Assembly (NCBI RefSeq): GCF_042477335.2
Contig: NC_091260.1
Location: forward strand, 46,953,001 to 47,017,000
Direction of reading: 5' to 3'
From: Ovis canadensis
Taxonomy: Eukaryota > Chordata > Mammalia > Artiodactyla > Bovidae
Length of the DNA: 64,000 nucleotides
Below are positions 11,357 to 47,649 of the stretch, one piece after another. Each line of letters starts with the position of its first letter. Position 1 is the first letter of the stretch. A program made the translations under genes and the position numbers. Under the pieces are notes generated by a model. The model did no database searches and had not been told where the DNA came from. It worked only from the letters and a program-made list of their open reading frames with translations.

Positions 11357-11485
11357 GGCCCCTGCGCAAGGATGACACGCAAATTCGTGAAGCGTTCCAT
11401 ATTTTTAATTTAAAAAATAAAAAACTAAAAAAAAAAAAAAAAAATGATGCTAGTAAAAAAAAAAAAAAAAAAAGAGTACATAGGG
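11287..11485 (+). mobile_element. L1-mobilised U6 retrocopy with A-rich tail
   Basis: The 14-bp sequence AAGAGTACATAGGG is present at 11287-11300 and again at 11472-11485, flanking a full U6 sequence plus about 65 bp of A-rich DNA. That structure is a target-primed reverse-transcription product made by L1 machinery. The A-rich part starts as AATTTAAAAAATAAAAAACT, similar to the end of a ruminant L1 3' UTR, and contains a short TGATGCTAGT interruption between two A runs. Confidence 0.85.
11300..11406 (+). pseudogene. RNU6 (retrocopy): U6 snRNA retrocopy, full length
   Basis: The 107 nt from GTGCTCGCTTCGGCAGCAC to the terminal TTTTT match mammalian U6 spliceosomal RNA over its whole length. 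I see no mismatch to the sequence as I remember it, including the ACAGAGA box and the 5' stem-loop. U6 pairs with U2 and the 5' splice site in the spliceosome and is normally made by RNA polymerase III from an external promoter. Upstream of this copy I see no convincing TATA or proximal sequence element at the expected spacing. The flanking target-site duplication and A-rich tail show insertion from RNA. It is therefore most likely a young, silent retropseudogene, although its perfect body means RNA-seq reads would map to it. Confidence 0.9.
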
Positions 11486-11599
11486 CAAAGTTTACACTTT
11501 GCACCTGACTCTAAGTCACCCAGTTTGCCTTCCCAAAGGCACCCAAAGCTATCAATTCCTTTGGTAAAGAATGTATTTATTTCTCAAATGCACCTACAT

Positions 11600-11697
11600 T
11601 GAGACTCCTGGTGGTCCAGTGGTTGGGATTCTGCTTCCGTTGCAGGTGGCAGGAGAACTAAGACCCTGAATGGCATGCTGTGCAGCCAAAAATAAAT
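11600..11697 (+). mobile_element. CHR-type tRNA-derived SINE
   Basis: It begins ACTCCTGGTGGTCCAGTGGT and ends near GTGCAGCCAAAAATAAAT, the usual CHR tail. Confidence 0.8.
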
Positions 11698-12063
11698 AAG
11701 ATGCATCTGCGTCACATCTGCCCTTGGCTCACCACTGTCTGTAAGAAAATGGTGACACTGAGAAGCACAGTCCCTCAGGATTCTGTCCTGTTTCTCATTC
11801 CTTTTAGCCATTCCCTCTATCAATCCAGATTTTGTCCCCTGTAAACATTTTTCTTCTCTAAAAAGTCTAAGGTTTCCTTCCGTCTGTGATTTTGCATATC
11901 CTTTCTCCCACCAGGGTTGCCTTCTCCAAGTTCCTTCATCCCCATGCCATCCTTTTATTTTGAGTACAGAGTACCACCTGTTAATACTTCTCTAAATATA
12001 TTCAAGTTCAAAAGACTGAACCTCCACAGATAAAGGTTATACTGTCCTCTCACGAAGCCATTT
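11698..12063. other. Intergenic, nothing recognised
   Basis: No supported gene or named repeat. Confidence 0.4.
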
Positions 12064-12070
12064 TAGGACC

Positions 12071-12118
12071 ATATATATGTGTGTGTATGTTTGTGTGTGT
12101 GTGTGTGTATACACACAC
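12071..12118. repeat. TG/AC microsatellite with perfect palindrome
   Basis: An ATAT and GTGT tract ends in GTGTGTGTATACACACAC at 12101-12118, an 18-bp perfect palindrome made by a TG run turning directly into an AC run. It is able to form Z-DNA or a cruciform. Confidence 0.85.
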
Positions 12119-12385
12119 GTATATAATTATAGCACCTATCACACTGCTTGGCCATGTTAAAAGCAGTACTGCAGGTTCCTTTGTTTTCTGAGTCCTCAGA
12201 GTCAATTTGCCTAATACATAGTTGTTGTTTAACAAATAATGAATATTAGTTACAATGTAACTGCAACTAAGGAAATATTAGGCTGCATTACTAGCACAGT
12301 ACTTAAAATTTTTAGTTCTGGACACCATGTATACAGATAGACACTAAGGAAGAGTACTATCTCTCTGACAGTATAGTGTAAAATG

Positions 12386-13977
12386 TATTAAGAAGAGGTG
12401 GAAAGAATACACAGAAGAACTATCCAAAAAAGATCTTCATGACCCAGATAACAATGATGGTGTGATCACTCACCTAGAGCCAGACATCCTGGAATGAGAA
12501 GTCAAGTGGGCCTTAGGAAGCATCACTATGAACAAAGCTAGTGGAGGTGATGAATTCCAGTTGAGCTATTTCAAATCCTGAAAGATGATGCTGTGAAAGT
12601 GCTGCACTCAGTGTGTCGGCAAATTTGGAAAACTCAGCAGTGGCCACAGGACTGGAAAAGGTCAGTTTTCATTCCAATTCCAAAGAAAGGCAATGCCAAG
12701 GAATGTTCAAACTACCACACAATTGCACTCATCTCACATGCTAGCAAAGTAATGCTAAAAATTCTCCAAGTCAGGCTTCAACAGTACGTGAACCATGAAC
12801 TTCCAGATGTTCAAGCTGGTTTTAGAAAAGGCAAAAGAACCAGAGATCAAATTGCCAACATCCGCTGGATCATTGAAAAAGCAAAAGAGTTCCAGAAAAT
12901 CATCTACTTTTGCATTACTGACTATGCCAAAGCTTTTGCATGGATCACAACAAATTGTGGAAAATTCTTAGAGATGGGAATATCAGACCATTATACCTGC
13001 CTCCTGTAATAATCTGTATGTAGGTCAAGAAGCAACAGTTAGAACTGGACATGGAACAACAGACTGGTTCCAAATCAGGAAAGGAGTACATCAAGGCTGT
13101 AGATTGTCACCCTGTTTATTTAACTTATATGCAGATTACATCATGCTAAATGCCAGGCTGAATGAAGTACAAGCTGGAATCAAGATTGCCACGAGAAATA
13201 TCAATAACCTCAGATATGCAGATGACACCACCCTTACGGCAGAAAGCGAAGAAGTAAAGAGCCTCTTGATGAAAGTGAAAGAGGAGAATGGAAAAGTTGG
13301 CTTAAAACTCAACATTCAGAAAACTAAGATCATAGCATTTGGTCCTATCACTTCATGGCAAATAGATGGGTAAACAATGGAAAACAGTGACAGACTTTAT
13401 TTTGGGGGGCTCCAAAATCACTGCAGATGGTGACTGTAGTCATGAAATTAAAAGATGCTTGCTCCTTGGAAGAAAAGCTATGACAGACCTAGATAGCATA
13501 TTAAAAAGCAGAGACATCAGTTTGCCAACAAAGGTCTGTCTAGTCAAAGCTATGGTTTTTCCAGTGGTCATGTATGGATGTGAGTTGGACTATAAAGCTG
13601 AGCGCTGAAGAATTAATGCTTTTGAACTGTGGAGTTGGAGAAGACTCTTGAGAGTCCCCTGGACTGCAAGGAGATCCATTCTAAAGGAAATGAGTCCTGA
13701 ATATTCATTGGAAGGACAGATGCTGAAGCTGAAACTCCAATACTTTGGCCACCTTATGTTAAGAACCAACTCATTTGAAAAGACCCTGATGCTGGTAAAG
13801 ATTGAAGGTGGGAGAAGGGAATGACAGAGGATGAGATGGTTGGATGGCATCACCAACGTGATAGACATGAGTTTGAGCAGGCTCCAGGACTTGGTGATGG
13901 ACAGGGAAGCCTGGCATGCTGCAGTCAATGGGGTGGCAAAGGGTCAGATACAATTGAATGACTGAACTGAACTGAAC
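12386..13977 (+). mobile_element. BovB (RTE) LINE, 5'-truncated, reverse-transcriptase part
   Basis: About half of a full BovB element. The translated pieces at 12593-13009, 13104-13373 and 13366-13608 are successive parts of the RTE-clade reverse transcriptase: an IPIPKKG motif, the GFRKG block, the DYAKAF motif A and the YADD catalytic box (codons 13215-13226). The C-terminal LWCWRR-like region and the ACTGAACTGAACTGAA tail at about 13961-13976 follow. Stops and frame changes between the blocks mean it cannot encode a working protein. The endonuclease domain is missing because of 5' truncation. No target-site duplication is obvious, which is common for BovB. Confidence 0.93.
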
Positions 13978-15972
13978 ACTGTAATGGCCTTAAGAAGAAA
14001 AGACTAGGACGATACACAGCTCCCTTAGAATCTGAAGGACTAAAGAGGAAACATCTGACAACTAGTGAGTTTTCCCATGAGACCCAAGATTCTCCACCAC
14101 AGTTGTTCACCACAGATTGTCTTCATCATTGCTGAAATCTACTGTAACTTATTTGCATTAATAGAAGTGGATGAACTGAAGTTTGAAAACAATTTACTTC
14201 CCCCCTCCTCTTAAACTAGGCTGGATTCTAGGTTTCTTCTACAAAGTCACTCCTGCCCACTTATATTAAAATATACTTTGTTGAGATAGGGGTACAATTG
14301 ATGGGTCTGGAAGCTGGGCATAAGTCCCAGTTTACCTTATCTTTACTTCCACCCTGGAAGAAAGATGAGCTTGTGAATATTATTTATTGTGAGGTTGGGA
14401 GGATAGAGTCCAGAGTAGGGACCATGACTTTTCATTTTGTGTCTACCTAGTGTCTAGGTGGAAGGAAATGTGACAAAAACTTTTAAAAAGGACTGAAGGA
14501 AACAGAAAAACCAAGGGAATAAAGGAAGTTTATTATTTGCTTTCTTAGAAACTGCTGACTTAATTTGGTTTTTAACTCAGATAAGGGGGGAAAAAGCCAT
14601 CAAGAAAAGCTGCTTAAAAAGACTGTGGGAGAGTGGATGAGTTCTAAGTTCCTATTCAATTCTTTGATCTATAAGTTTTATTTACCTAACAATACCTTTA
14701 AGTGATTAATGGCATTTAATGAATATGTATTAAATAGAATCATAATCTAAAATAACAGTTCATTTAGCAGAAATGAACTGTTTCTGCTAAAAGCTGAACT
14801 GATAGTTTTGTGAAGACAGTAGTAACAGGTTTGCAAAATGCAGCTTCAGACTGCTCCCTTGCTGGATGATGCTCTGTGGCTTAACTGGCCTGGTACAGGG
14901 CTGAGGTACCTTGCAATTTTTTTTCCTTTCAGATTAAAAGAAATCACAGAACCTTGCTGGGCTAACTTCTAGACAAGACTCAAATTTAAAGTAATTTATT
15001 GGGGGTGGGTTAAAGGGGCTTTTTTGTTTTAGTTTTTTTCTAAGAGAATCCAGAGTGCTATTTCTGTTTTGTAGAGACCACAAAAGCCAGAGCTGCAGAA
15101 ACTCAAAATTCAAACAGATAAAGGTGAAGAAAGGAGAGAGGAAACATTACAACAATAACCTATGCTTCCCTCCCAGTATGTCAGTAATGAAAGATTTCTT
15201 AACTTTTTGGCTCTTCAAACTATACTGCAGTCAATACTACAGTAGGAACTGATTTATCCAAGATTAGTTGTTAATGTCTTCTGATTATGTGATGTAATTC
15301 TAAGCTCAAAGGCTTTTTTGCCTCCTCTGCAGTACCTTGCTTGGAACAAAGCTTTGCTTAATGCACATTACCTTGATTTCATCAAATATATAAAAACCAG
15401 AACAGTTGAGTAACTTTTATTGGGAAGGAAAAATAACTTTTATTATTTTTTTAACATGATTTTCATGAAGAGGCCAACTCTTTGCCCATTGATACCTGTC
15501 CAAATGCTATGACACTGCAAAACTGAGATCACATAAATTGGTTTGTTTGCCCATTTAATTTTGCCCATGATGCAGGAATATAATTGGGTAACACCCTTAA
15601 AATCCTACTGCAAATAAGCATACTTTCTCTACTCCCCCTGTGATATGCCATGAACCCATTTGTATAGACTTTTACTCACTGAAAGTACAATAAATATTTG
15701 TCGATTGATTTGGTTGATGCAACTGTAAGCCTTGTTTTCAGTTCAAAGTCTACATTTTACTGACTATCTAAAAATACTAACTCCTGTACATCCAATGTCT
15801 GGATAATATCCTGCTTCCCGAACACACACCCATTCACCCACCCCAACCCGCTCCTCGCAACGGAGCTTGTTGTGGGGATGTTTCAGGAGGGTATTCAGCA
15901 GGAGGAAAGACCGACAGCGCTATAGGAGCTGTCGAGGTGCTCTATAGCAGCTTTCTGGCTCAGAAAAGGGCA
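13978..15972. other. Upstream flank of PRKAA1, no gene recognised
   Basis: The sequence is unique-looking with no supported frame. It contains a perfect 11-bp hairpin at 14763-14791. The frame at 15055-15252 has no recognisable domain. Confidence 0.5.
14763..14791. repeat. Perfect 11-bp inverted repeat
   Basis: TTTAGCAGAAA at 14763-14773 is the exact complement of TTTCTGCTAAA at 14781-14791, with a 7-nt loop. No T run follows and there is no gene next to it. Confidence 0.85.
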
Positions 15973-16010
15973 GCGCGCGTGTATGTGTGTGTGTGTGGGG
16001 GGGGGGGGGG
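15973..16010. repeat. Alternating purine-pyrimidine tract and G14 run
   Basis: Twenty-five bases of strict purine-pyrimidine alternation (CG then TG steps, 15973-15997) run straight into 14 G residues at 15997-16010. This lies about 575 bp upstream of the PRKAA1 start codon. Confidence 0.9.
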
Positions 16011-16054
16011 CGTGGAGAAAAAGGAAACTTCGTCAAAGATACAAGTGACAACTC

Positions 16055-16061
16055 CCAATGG
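16055..16061 (+). promoter_or_regulatory. Possible CCAAT box
   Basis: CCAATGG agrees with the NF-Y core. It lies about 530 bp upstream of the PRKAA1 start codon, just outside the CpG island, so its relevance is uncertain. Confidence 0.3.
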
Positions 16062-16162
16062 CGTCTAGCTAGATTCCGATCCGAAGCGGAAAAATGAAAA
16101 GGTTAGAAAATACTGGCAAGGTGGTGTCTCTAGCCATATTTAAATTCACGCTGTACTAGTAA

Positions 16163-42068
<25,906 letters not shown>

Positions 42069-42450
42069 ACCTAAAACTTTGCTTATTTCTTTGATAGCAA
42101 TAAGCATGCATAATAAATCATAGCCAAATGCTTCCATGTATAATCAAGTTATATGTAATTATAACTGAGGGTTGGCCTTTTGGAATGCAGTTTGCACAGA
42201 GGTTGAAACATGATTAGTAGTTAAAAGCATAATGTGCAAAAATGAATTAAGACAATTTTGTTCATTGTTCAGTAGGCATATAGAATAATATACTATGCGC
42301 AATGAATTATAGGTCTCTCAGGCTCACTTGATTTTTTGGCTATTTTATATTTAGTGTATACAGGGCTTTGTAGAATATTAATTTACCATAAAGGCCTTCA
42401 TATGTTAATTACATGTTGATGTGTTATATATTTGCTTCAAAGATTTATTC

Positions 42451-42612
42451 AATAAATATTTGCCTAGAGACTTCCCTGGCAGTCCAGTGGTTAAGACTCT
42501 GTGATTCCAATGTAGGGGGGGGTGCAGGTTCGATCCCTGGTGGGGGAACTCAGATCCCTCATGCCGCGTGGTACGGCCAAAAAAGGAATAAAGAAATAAA
42601 TGTTTGACTAGA
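42451..42612 (+). mobile_element. CHR-type SINE inside the PRKAA1 3' UTR
   Basis: Flanked by AATAAATATTTGCCTAGA (42451-42468) and AATAAATGTTTGACTAGA (42595-42612), an 18-bp target-site duplication with two differences. The SINE begins GACTTCCCTGGCAGTCCAGT and ends in the usual GGTACGGCCAAAAAAGG tail. Confidence 0.9.
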
Positions 42613-44718
42613 ATCCCCAGAGACTTTTAGAGGTGATTTTGTTTTCTGGGCTCCTTAATTTAGCAAGTATTTTCAACATTAGGGACAGCCTGGATGATTC
42701 TTCCGTTATCCTCTCCTTAATATTCTATAGTATATGGTAAGTCACATTAAAGATACCTGACACAAGTTAAATTTTTTTCTTTTAGTTTGGTAAGTGCAAA
42801 AACATACAGAACTTATATATTCAGATACTCCAGGCACTAATTTTAGTTCTACAGTTTGCCCCACTATATTTCTGTATATAAATTGCTCTTTTTGTCACAA
42901 GAGCTGTGTTGCATATACTGTAAATAAATCATTGGTTGGTTTGACATTTGCCAATATCACAGAGTCCTCTCTCCTAATCATGTCAGTCAGTATTAACTGT
43001 ATGCAGGAATGTCTGGCCATTCAGTCATGTACCTTTTAAGTTGATTCAGTGCATAGGACATGTCTTACAAACTGTTAACTGCTTAAACAGGACTTTTTCT
43101 CCTAAATTTCATTATGGCCATGTTTTAGAAGAAAAACTGAAAGGCTGTAAGGTGATCACATGCGTTATCTACCACTTAGATTCAATACTTGTTAACATTT
43201 TGCCATATTTATCTATATATCTATATGTAGATACAGTTATATATATCTATGTGTATATGTTTGTGTGTATATATGCTTTTTTCCCCTGAACAATTTGGAC
43301 ATTGCAGATAGACTCATCACTCTTCAAAACTTAAAGCATCTCCTAAAAAATAATGACATTCTCCTAAAAAACCATAATACCATTCTCTAATGCCATCTAA
43401 TGATGCATATTTAGATTTCCCTCATTGTCATACAAATTTATTTCAAACCAGGCTCCAACTAAAGTTTACACGTTGCATTTGGTTATCTCTTAGCTATTAC
43501 CTTATTGTTTTGATAAAATATGGAACAAATCAGTTCTTCTAACTAGTCACATTTGCTTTGGATTTTCATTACTTAAAGTAGCATTATGGGAACTGCCCAA
43601 AGTTGCTTAATCCTCCTAAGAACTCAGATTTATAATTTCTTTTTCTTGCTCTTAGTGTAATGCATTACATACTAGGTGTAAGAAAGAAAAAATTTAGCCA
43701 CTTCAGATAAAATTTGTGTATGTGTATGCTAATAATAAAATACTGTGTCATTCATAATTGCCTTATATTTTAACTTCAAGAAAGTTTTTTTGGTATTCTC
43801 TTCCCATTGCAACAGAACTCTTCCCCCCACCCCCCCTTTTTAAGACTCTTGGTATTGTAGTATTGTTTTTGGCACCTGTGTAACCGGGTGATAATGCTCT
43901 CCAGTGTCATGATAGCTTGTATAGTTGTAGATGTAGCTCCAGCATCCCTAGCAACATGCACTGAATTCAAGAGAAAACCTTGCTTCCTCTGTCCAGGGCT
44001 TATTCTATTCAACTTAGAATCGGAAAGCTGTATAAAATTATAGGAGTTCCATTTAAATATAAGTTCAAGCTGTACTTATAACTTGTATGTGGCCCTCTGT
44101 TTTGGAGATACTGACTTCATGTAGGCTCTCTAAGTGCGGCATTATGTTCCTAGTGTTAAGAACAGAAGACTGTATTTTTAAAGCTACAGATTTGTATATA
44201 GAGCTAAGACGTTGTTGTAATGTCTCTGACCTGTTGTGGGGAGTGGGGAACAAAAAGAGGAACCAATTAAATAGGACCTTCTAAAACTTGTTAATTTTGT
44301 AAACGGCTTCTTTTTAAGTTATTGTGATTCCTTTAAGTTACTGAGTTTTATTTTGGATACTTAAATATTGCACTTGTACAAATATGATAAATACACAGAC
44401 TATTGCAAGTAGGTTCATTTTAAGCTGGGATATCTGAAATGACAACTTTTGGTTGAGAATGTCAAGGTTTCATCACAGTTTCCACAAATTTACTGTTGTT
44501 TGCAAATTCTTACTAATTGAAGATGTAAGGGAGTCAATGCAAATGATTTTTAATCTTTTTTTATTATCTTTTCAGCAATTTATATTTTTTGTGATTTTAT
44601 GCAACCATATTTTTACTTTGTCTTGACAACTGAAAGATGTATAAGGCTTTTGCCAGAAATGTACTGTACACAGTTTTAAATAACAGATTTTACTGATATG
44701 TAAAATTTTTGCCATTAA

Positions 44719-44724
44719 AATAAA
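44719..44724 (+). terminator. PRKAA1: Polyadenylation signal AATAAA (alternative)
   Basis: AATAAA about 2.65 kb after the stop, with a second one at 44807-44812. Either could define a shorter PRKAA1 transcript. Confidence 0.5.
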
Positions 44725-45846
44725 TGATTTCTCACTGAGAGGAACTTTTCTATCAGGTTGGGGGATTGGGGAGCTTAATATATCTAATTTAAGGTAATTT
44801 CACTGAAATAAACTCCATTGCTTTTACTTTGATGATATTTTTTCTTTGGATGGCTTTGTAGTTTTTCAGAGTTTTAAATCATTCCTGACCTCTCACCCTG
44901 CTACCGCCCCCCGCCCCTTTTGGTTTTTCAGTGATACATACCATTCACACTGAATGATTGGTGGACTATGGGTGGATGTAGAACTCCATGCACCTTTGGA
45001 ATGAAAGAAAAAAAATGTGCTTTAAATCTTTTCCCCTTAACTCCTTCCAAGTCCCCCATCCATAACAGAAATCCTATTTTTATTGTGAGTTTTCTTCACT
45101 AGATGAATCAAAGCCTACATACAACATAAATTGGTAGTATGGTAGAAATCAATCTTTGTGGTATAAGATTTTTGAGTCTTGTTCACATTTGTCTTGACCA
45201 GGGTATACTTAAGGGTACAATTTCAAATACTTTAACTTGGAAAATGGATAATAAAAAATATGATTTTTCATTGGTTTACAATGTAGTTAACTTTAACTTC
45301 TGAGAAAACTATGTGGAAAAAAAATGTTACTTATTACGGCCAACCATCTGTATACCTTTTAAACAGTGTGCCTAAATATAAAGTATAGTGCTTGAGCAGA
45401 TTTTGGCACTTGAATGTTATGATTTTTGTTTCATCTAAATTAGTGAGCTTTTGTTTCATCTAAAAATTAAACACCTGAACAAAATATTAAGTTATATATG
45501 ATAACAGAAGAGCAGTTACCTTTGGCTGCCAACATTGGATTTGGTTAGAATTCCACTACTGTTAGAATTCAATCAGTAAAAAATCTTATATCCCGTATGG
45601 CATTGTTGGCTTGTGTTAGATTGTCGCTATTCCAAATCTTTAAAATAACTTGATAATTGAACAACAGAAAACAGTACTAAAGAGTGTTATGAACAACACA
45701 TGGGTTGTGCTTTTAGGGGACTTATAAATTACTCTAGATGTTTACCCTGACTGAACAAAATTGTACAAGAAATTCTCTTGCCTGAAAAATCAATATTTAT
45801 TGAACTGTTCTATTGTAAAAAGATTGTTCTATTTATTGTGAATGAC

Positions 45847-45852
45847 AATAAA
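45847..45852 (+). terminator. PRKAA1: Polyadenylation signal AATAAA (likely distal)
   Basis: AATAAA followed by a plausible cleavage zone 12-25 nt downstream. It is the last strong signal before sequence that no longer looks like 3' UTR. Confidence 0.55.
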
Positions 45853-45872
45853 TGTTAACTTTGACAAATTTA

Positions 45873-46602
45873 GAGGATTTCTAACAACTTGGAAGATGAT
45901 CATGTCTATATAGGCAGCATGGGAAATTATTAAATATATCAATAGGTGCATTATCATAAAGCAAAGTAAGTAGGGAAGTGCTGGGGGTAGCCTTTACCAG
46001 GGTAGAGTGGATCAAGATAGTTATTTGAGAGGTTTGGTACAGACTCCTAGAAAGGTGTACCGCTTCAAGCACCATTGACTTATTCACTCTGCAAACTATA
46101 TCTTCTTGTATAGCTACTATGAACCAAGCACTATGAATGTGACCATAAGGCATAAATCCTGCTCTGAGTCCCTAGATACATACATTTTAAAGATTTTAAT
46201 AGAGGTCTAACATATGCAGAAAAGTGCTCAAATCAAGACTCTCCCTTGATGAATTTCCAGTGTTTTAGGTTTGCAATGAACATGGCCATGTAAACCTCTA
46301 CCCAGATACACTGCCACCACCATAGTAGTATCTTTTTATTAATACCAGAAGTGATATACTATCACTTCTGCTATATCCTTGAGGCAACAGAGAACAATCC
46401 TGGTATGATGTGGGAAGTAACTACACAAGAGTATGAATGCAAGGGGAGGGCTCAGGTGGCTATCTTGGAGGTTGGCTACCACAATTGCGTACTGATTATT
46501 TTGAAAAACTGGTTCACTTCCACAGTTCTTATAAATGTTGGAAACATCTAATCCAACAATAAAAAAGAAAATCACATTTGATACCACCACTGATCTCATC
46601 AG
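45873..46602. other. Intergenic between PRKAA1 and TTC33
   Basis: No gene. It includes a perfect inverted repeat at 46346-46370. The frames at 45881-46153 and 46339-46599 are unsupported. Confidence 0.5.
46346..46370. repeat. Perfect 11-bp inverted repeat with 3-nt spacer
   Basis: CAGAAGTGATA at 46346-46356 pairs exactly with TATCACTTCTG at 46360-46370. Confidence 0.85.
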
Positions 46603-46729
46603 AAAAGTCTGGGGACTTCCCTGACAGTCTAGTGGAAAAACTGTGCTTCCACTGCAGGGATGGTGGGTGCATTCCTTGGTTGGGAACTAAGATCCCACAT
46701 GCCCTGCAGTGTGGCAAAAAAAAGTCTGG
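46603..46729 (+). mobile_element. CHR-type SINE with 10-bp target-site duplication
   Basis: AAAAGTCTGG at 46603-46612 and 46720-46729 flanks a short CHR-type element (GGACTTCCCTGACAGTCTAG to CAGTGTGGCAAAAAA). Confidence 0.9.
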
Positions 46730-46782
46730 AAGTACCAGGAAGCTGGCAAGATAATTATGGCAAATACAAGTATTCCAAAATG

Positions 46783-47122
46783 GTTTGTTGTTGTTTAGTC
46801 GCTAAGTTGTGTCCAACTGTGATTCCATGGATATGATAAAATTTTGCAATAACGAGCTCATAGTCTGAGCCACAGTCCTCTCCAGGTCTTTTTGCTGACT
46901 GTATAGAGCTTCTCCATTGTCCTCTGCAAAGAATATAATCAATCTGATTTCGGTATTGACCATTTGGTGTTGTCCACACATAGAGTTCTCTCTTGTGCTG
47001 CTGGAAAAGGGTGTGTGCTATGACCAGTATGCTCTCTTGAAAAAACGGTTAGCCTTTGCCCTGCTTCATTTTGTACTCCAAGGCCAAACTTGGCTGTTAT
47101 TCCAGCTATCTCTTGCTTAAAT
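46783..47122 (-). mobile_element. BovB endonuclease-region fragment joined to a BovA-like tail
   Basis: The minus strand of about 46835-47122 translates as part of the RTE apurinic-type endonuclease (QYRNQIDYILC, DCGSDYELVIAKF). It then passes directly into a BovA-type 3' end (CACAACTTAGCGACTAAACA on the minus strand) at 46783-46830. No reverse-transcriptase part is present. Confidence 0.75.
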
Positions 47123-47649
47123 TCTTGAATTTTATTTTTGGCAACACTGTCAATTGTTTTCCTTGATGTAGCCGGCGACTTTCCTTCATTTTCAAAATGT
47201 TTGTCAGACCCAAGCCTGAATAATCAGCAGGTGTGTCAGTTCTTCTAAGTAAAAGTTGTCTTCCACAAAAAAAGTATTTGTTTATAATGTAATCTCACAA
47301 GTGCTTTTATCTTGAGACATCATACTTCAATATAGAGTAAAAGCACTTTGTACCTCCCATTTTTTCACACAGAATATTAAAAAGAAATGTCTATACTCAG
47401 GGTTAATAAATTGATTTTTACTGCTTCTTTAAGGACACTCAGTGACTGGAATCTTCTTTTTCTTACAATGAATGTGTACTAAGGAGAGAATACAATGACT
47501 ACTAGTACAGCTTGGTATCACCACCTTGATTTGTACTGAGGTCCCAGTGGTTTTAGCCACCATTGCTTTTCCATTCTTACTGCAAATGTCAACATTATGA
47601 AAAAGGTAAATGATGTCATGATAGTATGAAAATATAGTTTTGTTTTTAA
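47123..47649. other. Intergenic, holds inverted 50-bp copy
   Basis: Apart from the 47308-47357 block nothing is recognised. BovB-like sequence may continue a little past 47122. Confidence 0.4.
47308..47357 (-). repeat. Inverted 50-bp copy of 37112-37161
   Basis: 49 of 50 bases match the intron 5 block on the opposite strand. The flanks do not align. Confidence 0.85.

Larger units (their letters stand above)
42069..45872 (+). other. PRKAA1: PRKAA1 3' UTR (predicted extent)
   Basis: No coding potential follows the stop. The end is placed by the AATAAA at 45847-45852, giving a 3' UTR of about 3.8 kb, in line with the long 3' UTR of mammalian PRKAA1. Earlier AATAAA hexamers at 42112, 42451, 42595, 42923, 44719 and 44807 could give shorter forms. 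A Pumilio-type TGTAAATA is at 42919-42926. Low-complexity TATC/TATA sequence lies at about 43200-43275. The frames at 42413-43289 and 43776-44284 are chance openings. Confidence 0.65.

Noticed and set aside
11300-11406. A working U6 snRNA gene
   Set aside because: The target-site duplication and A-rich tail show a retrocopy, and I see no proximal sequence element or proper TATA box upstream.
12593-13608. A functional reverse-transcriptase gene
   Set aside because: The blocks are in different frames, lack the endonuclease part and carry the 3' tail of a dead BovB copy.
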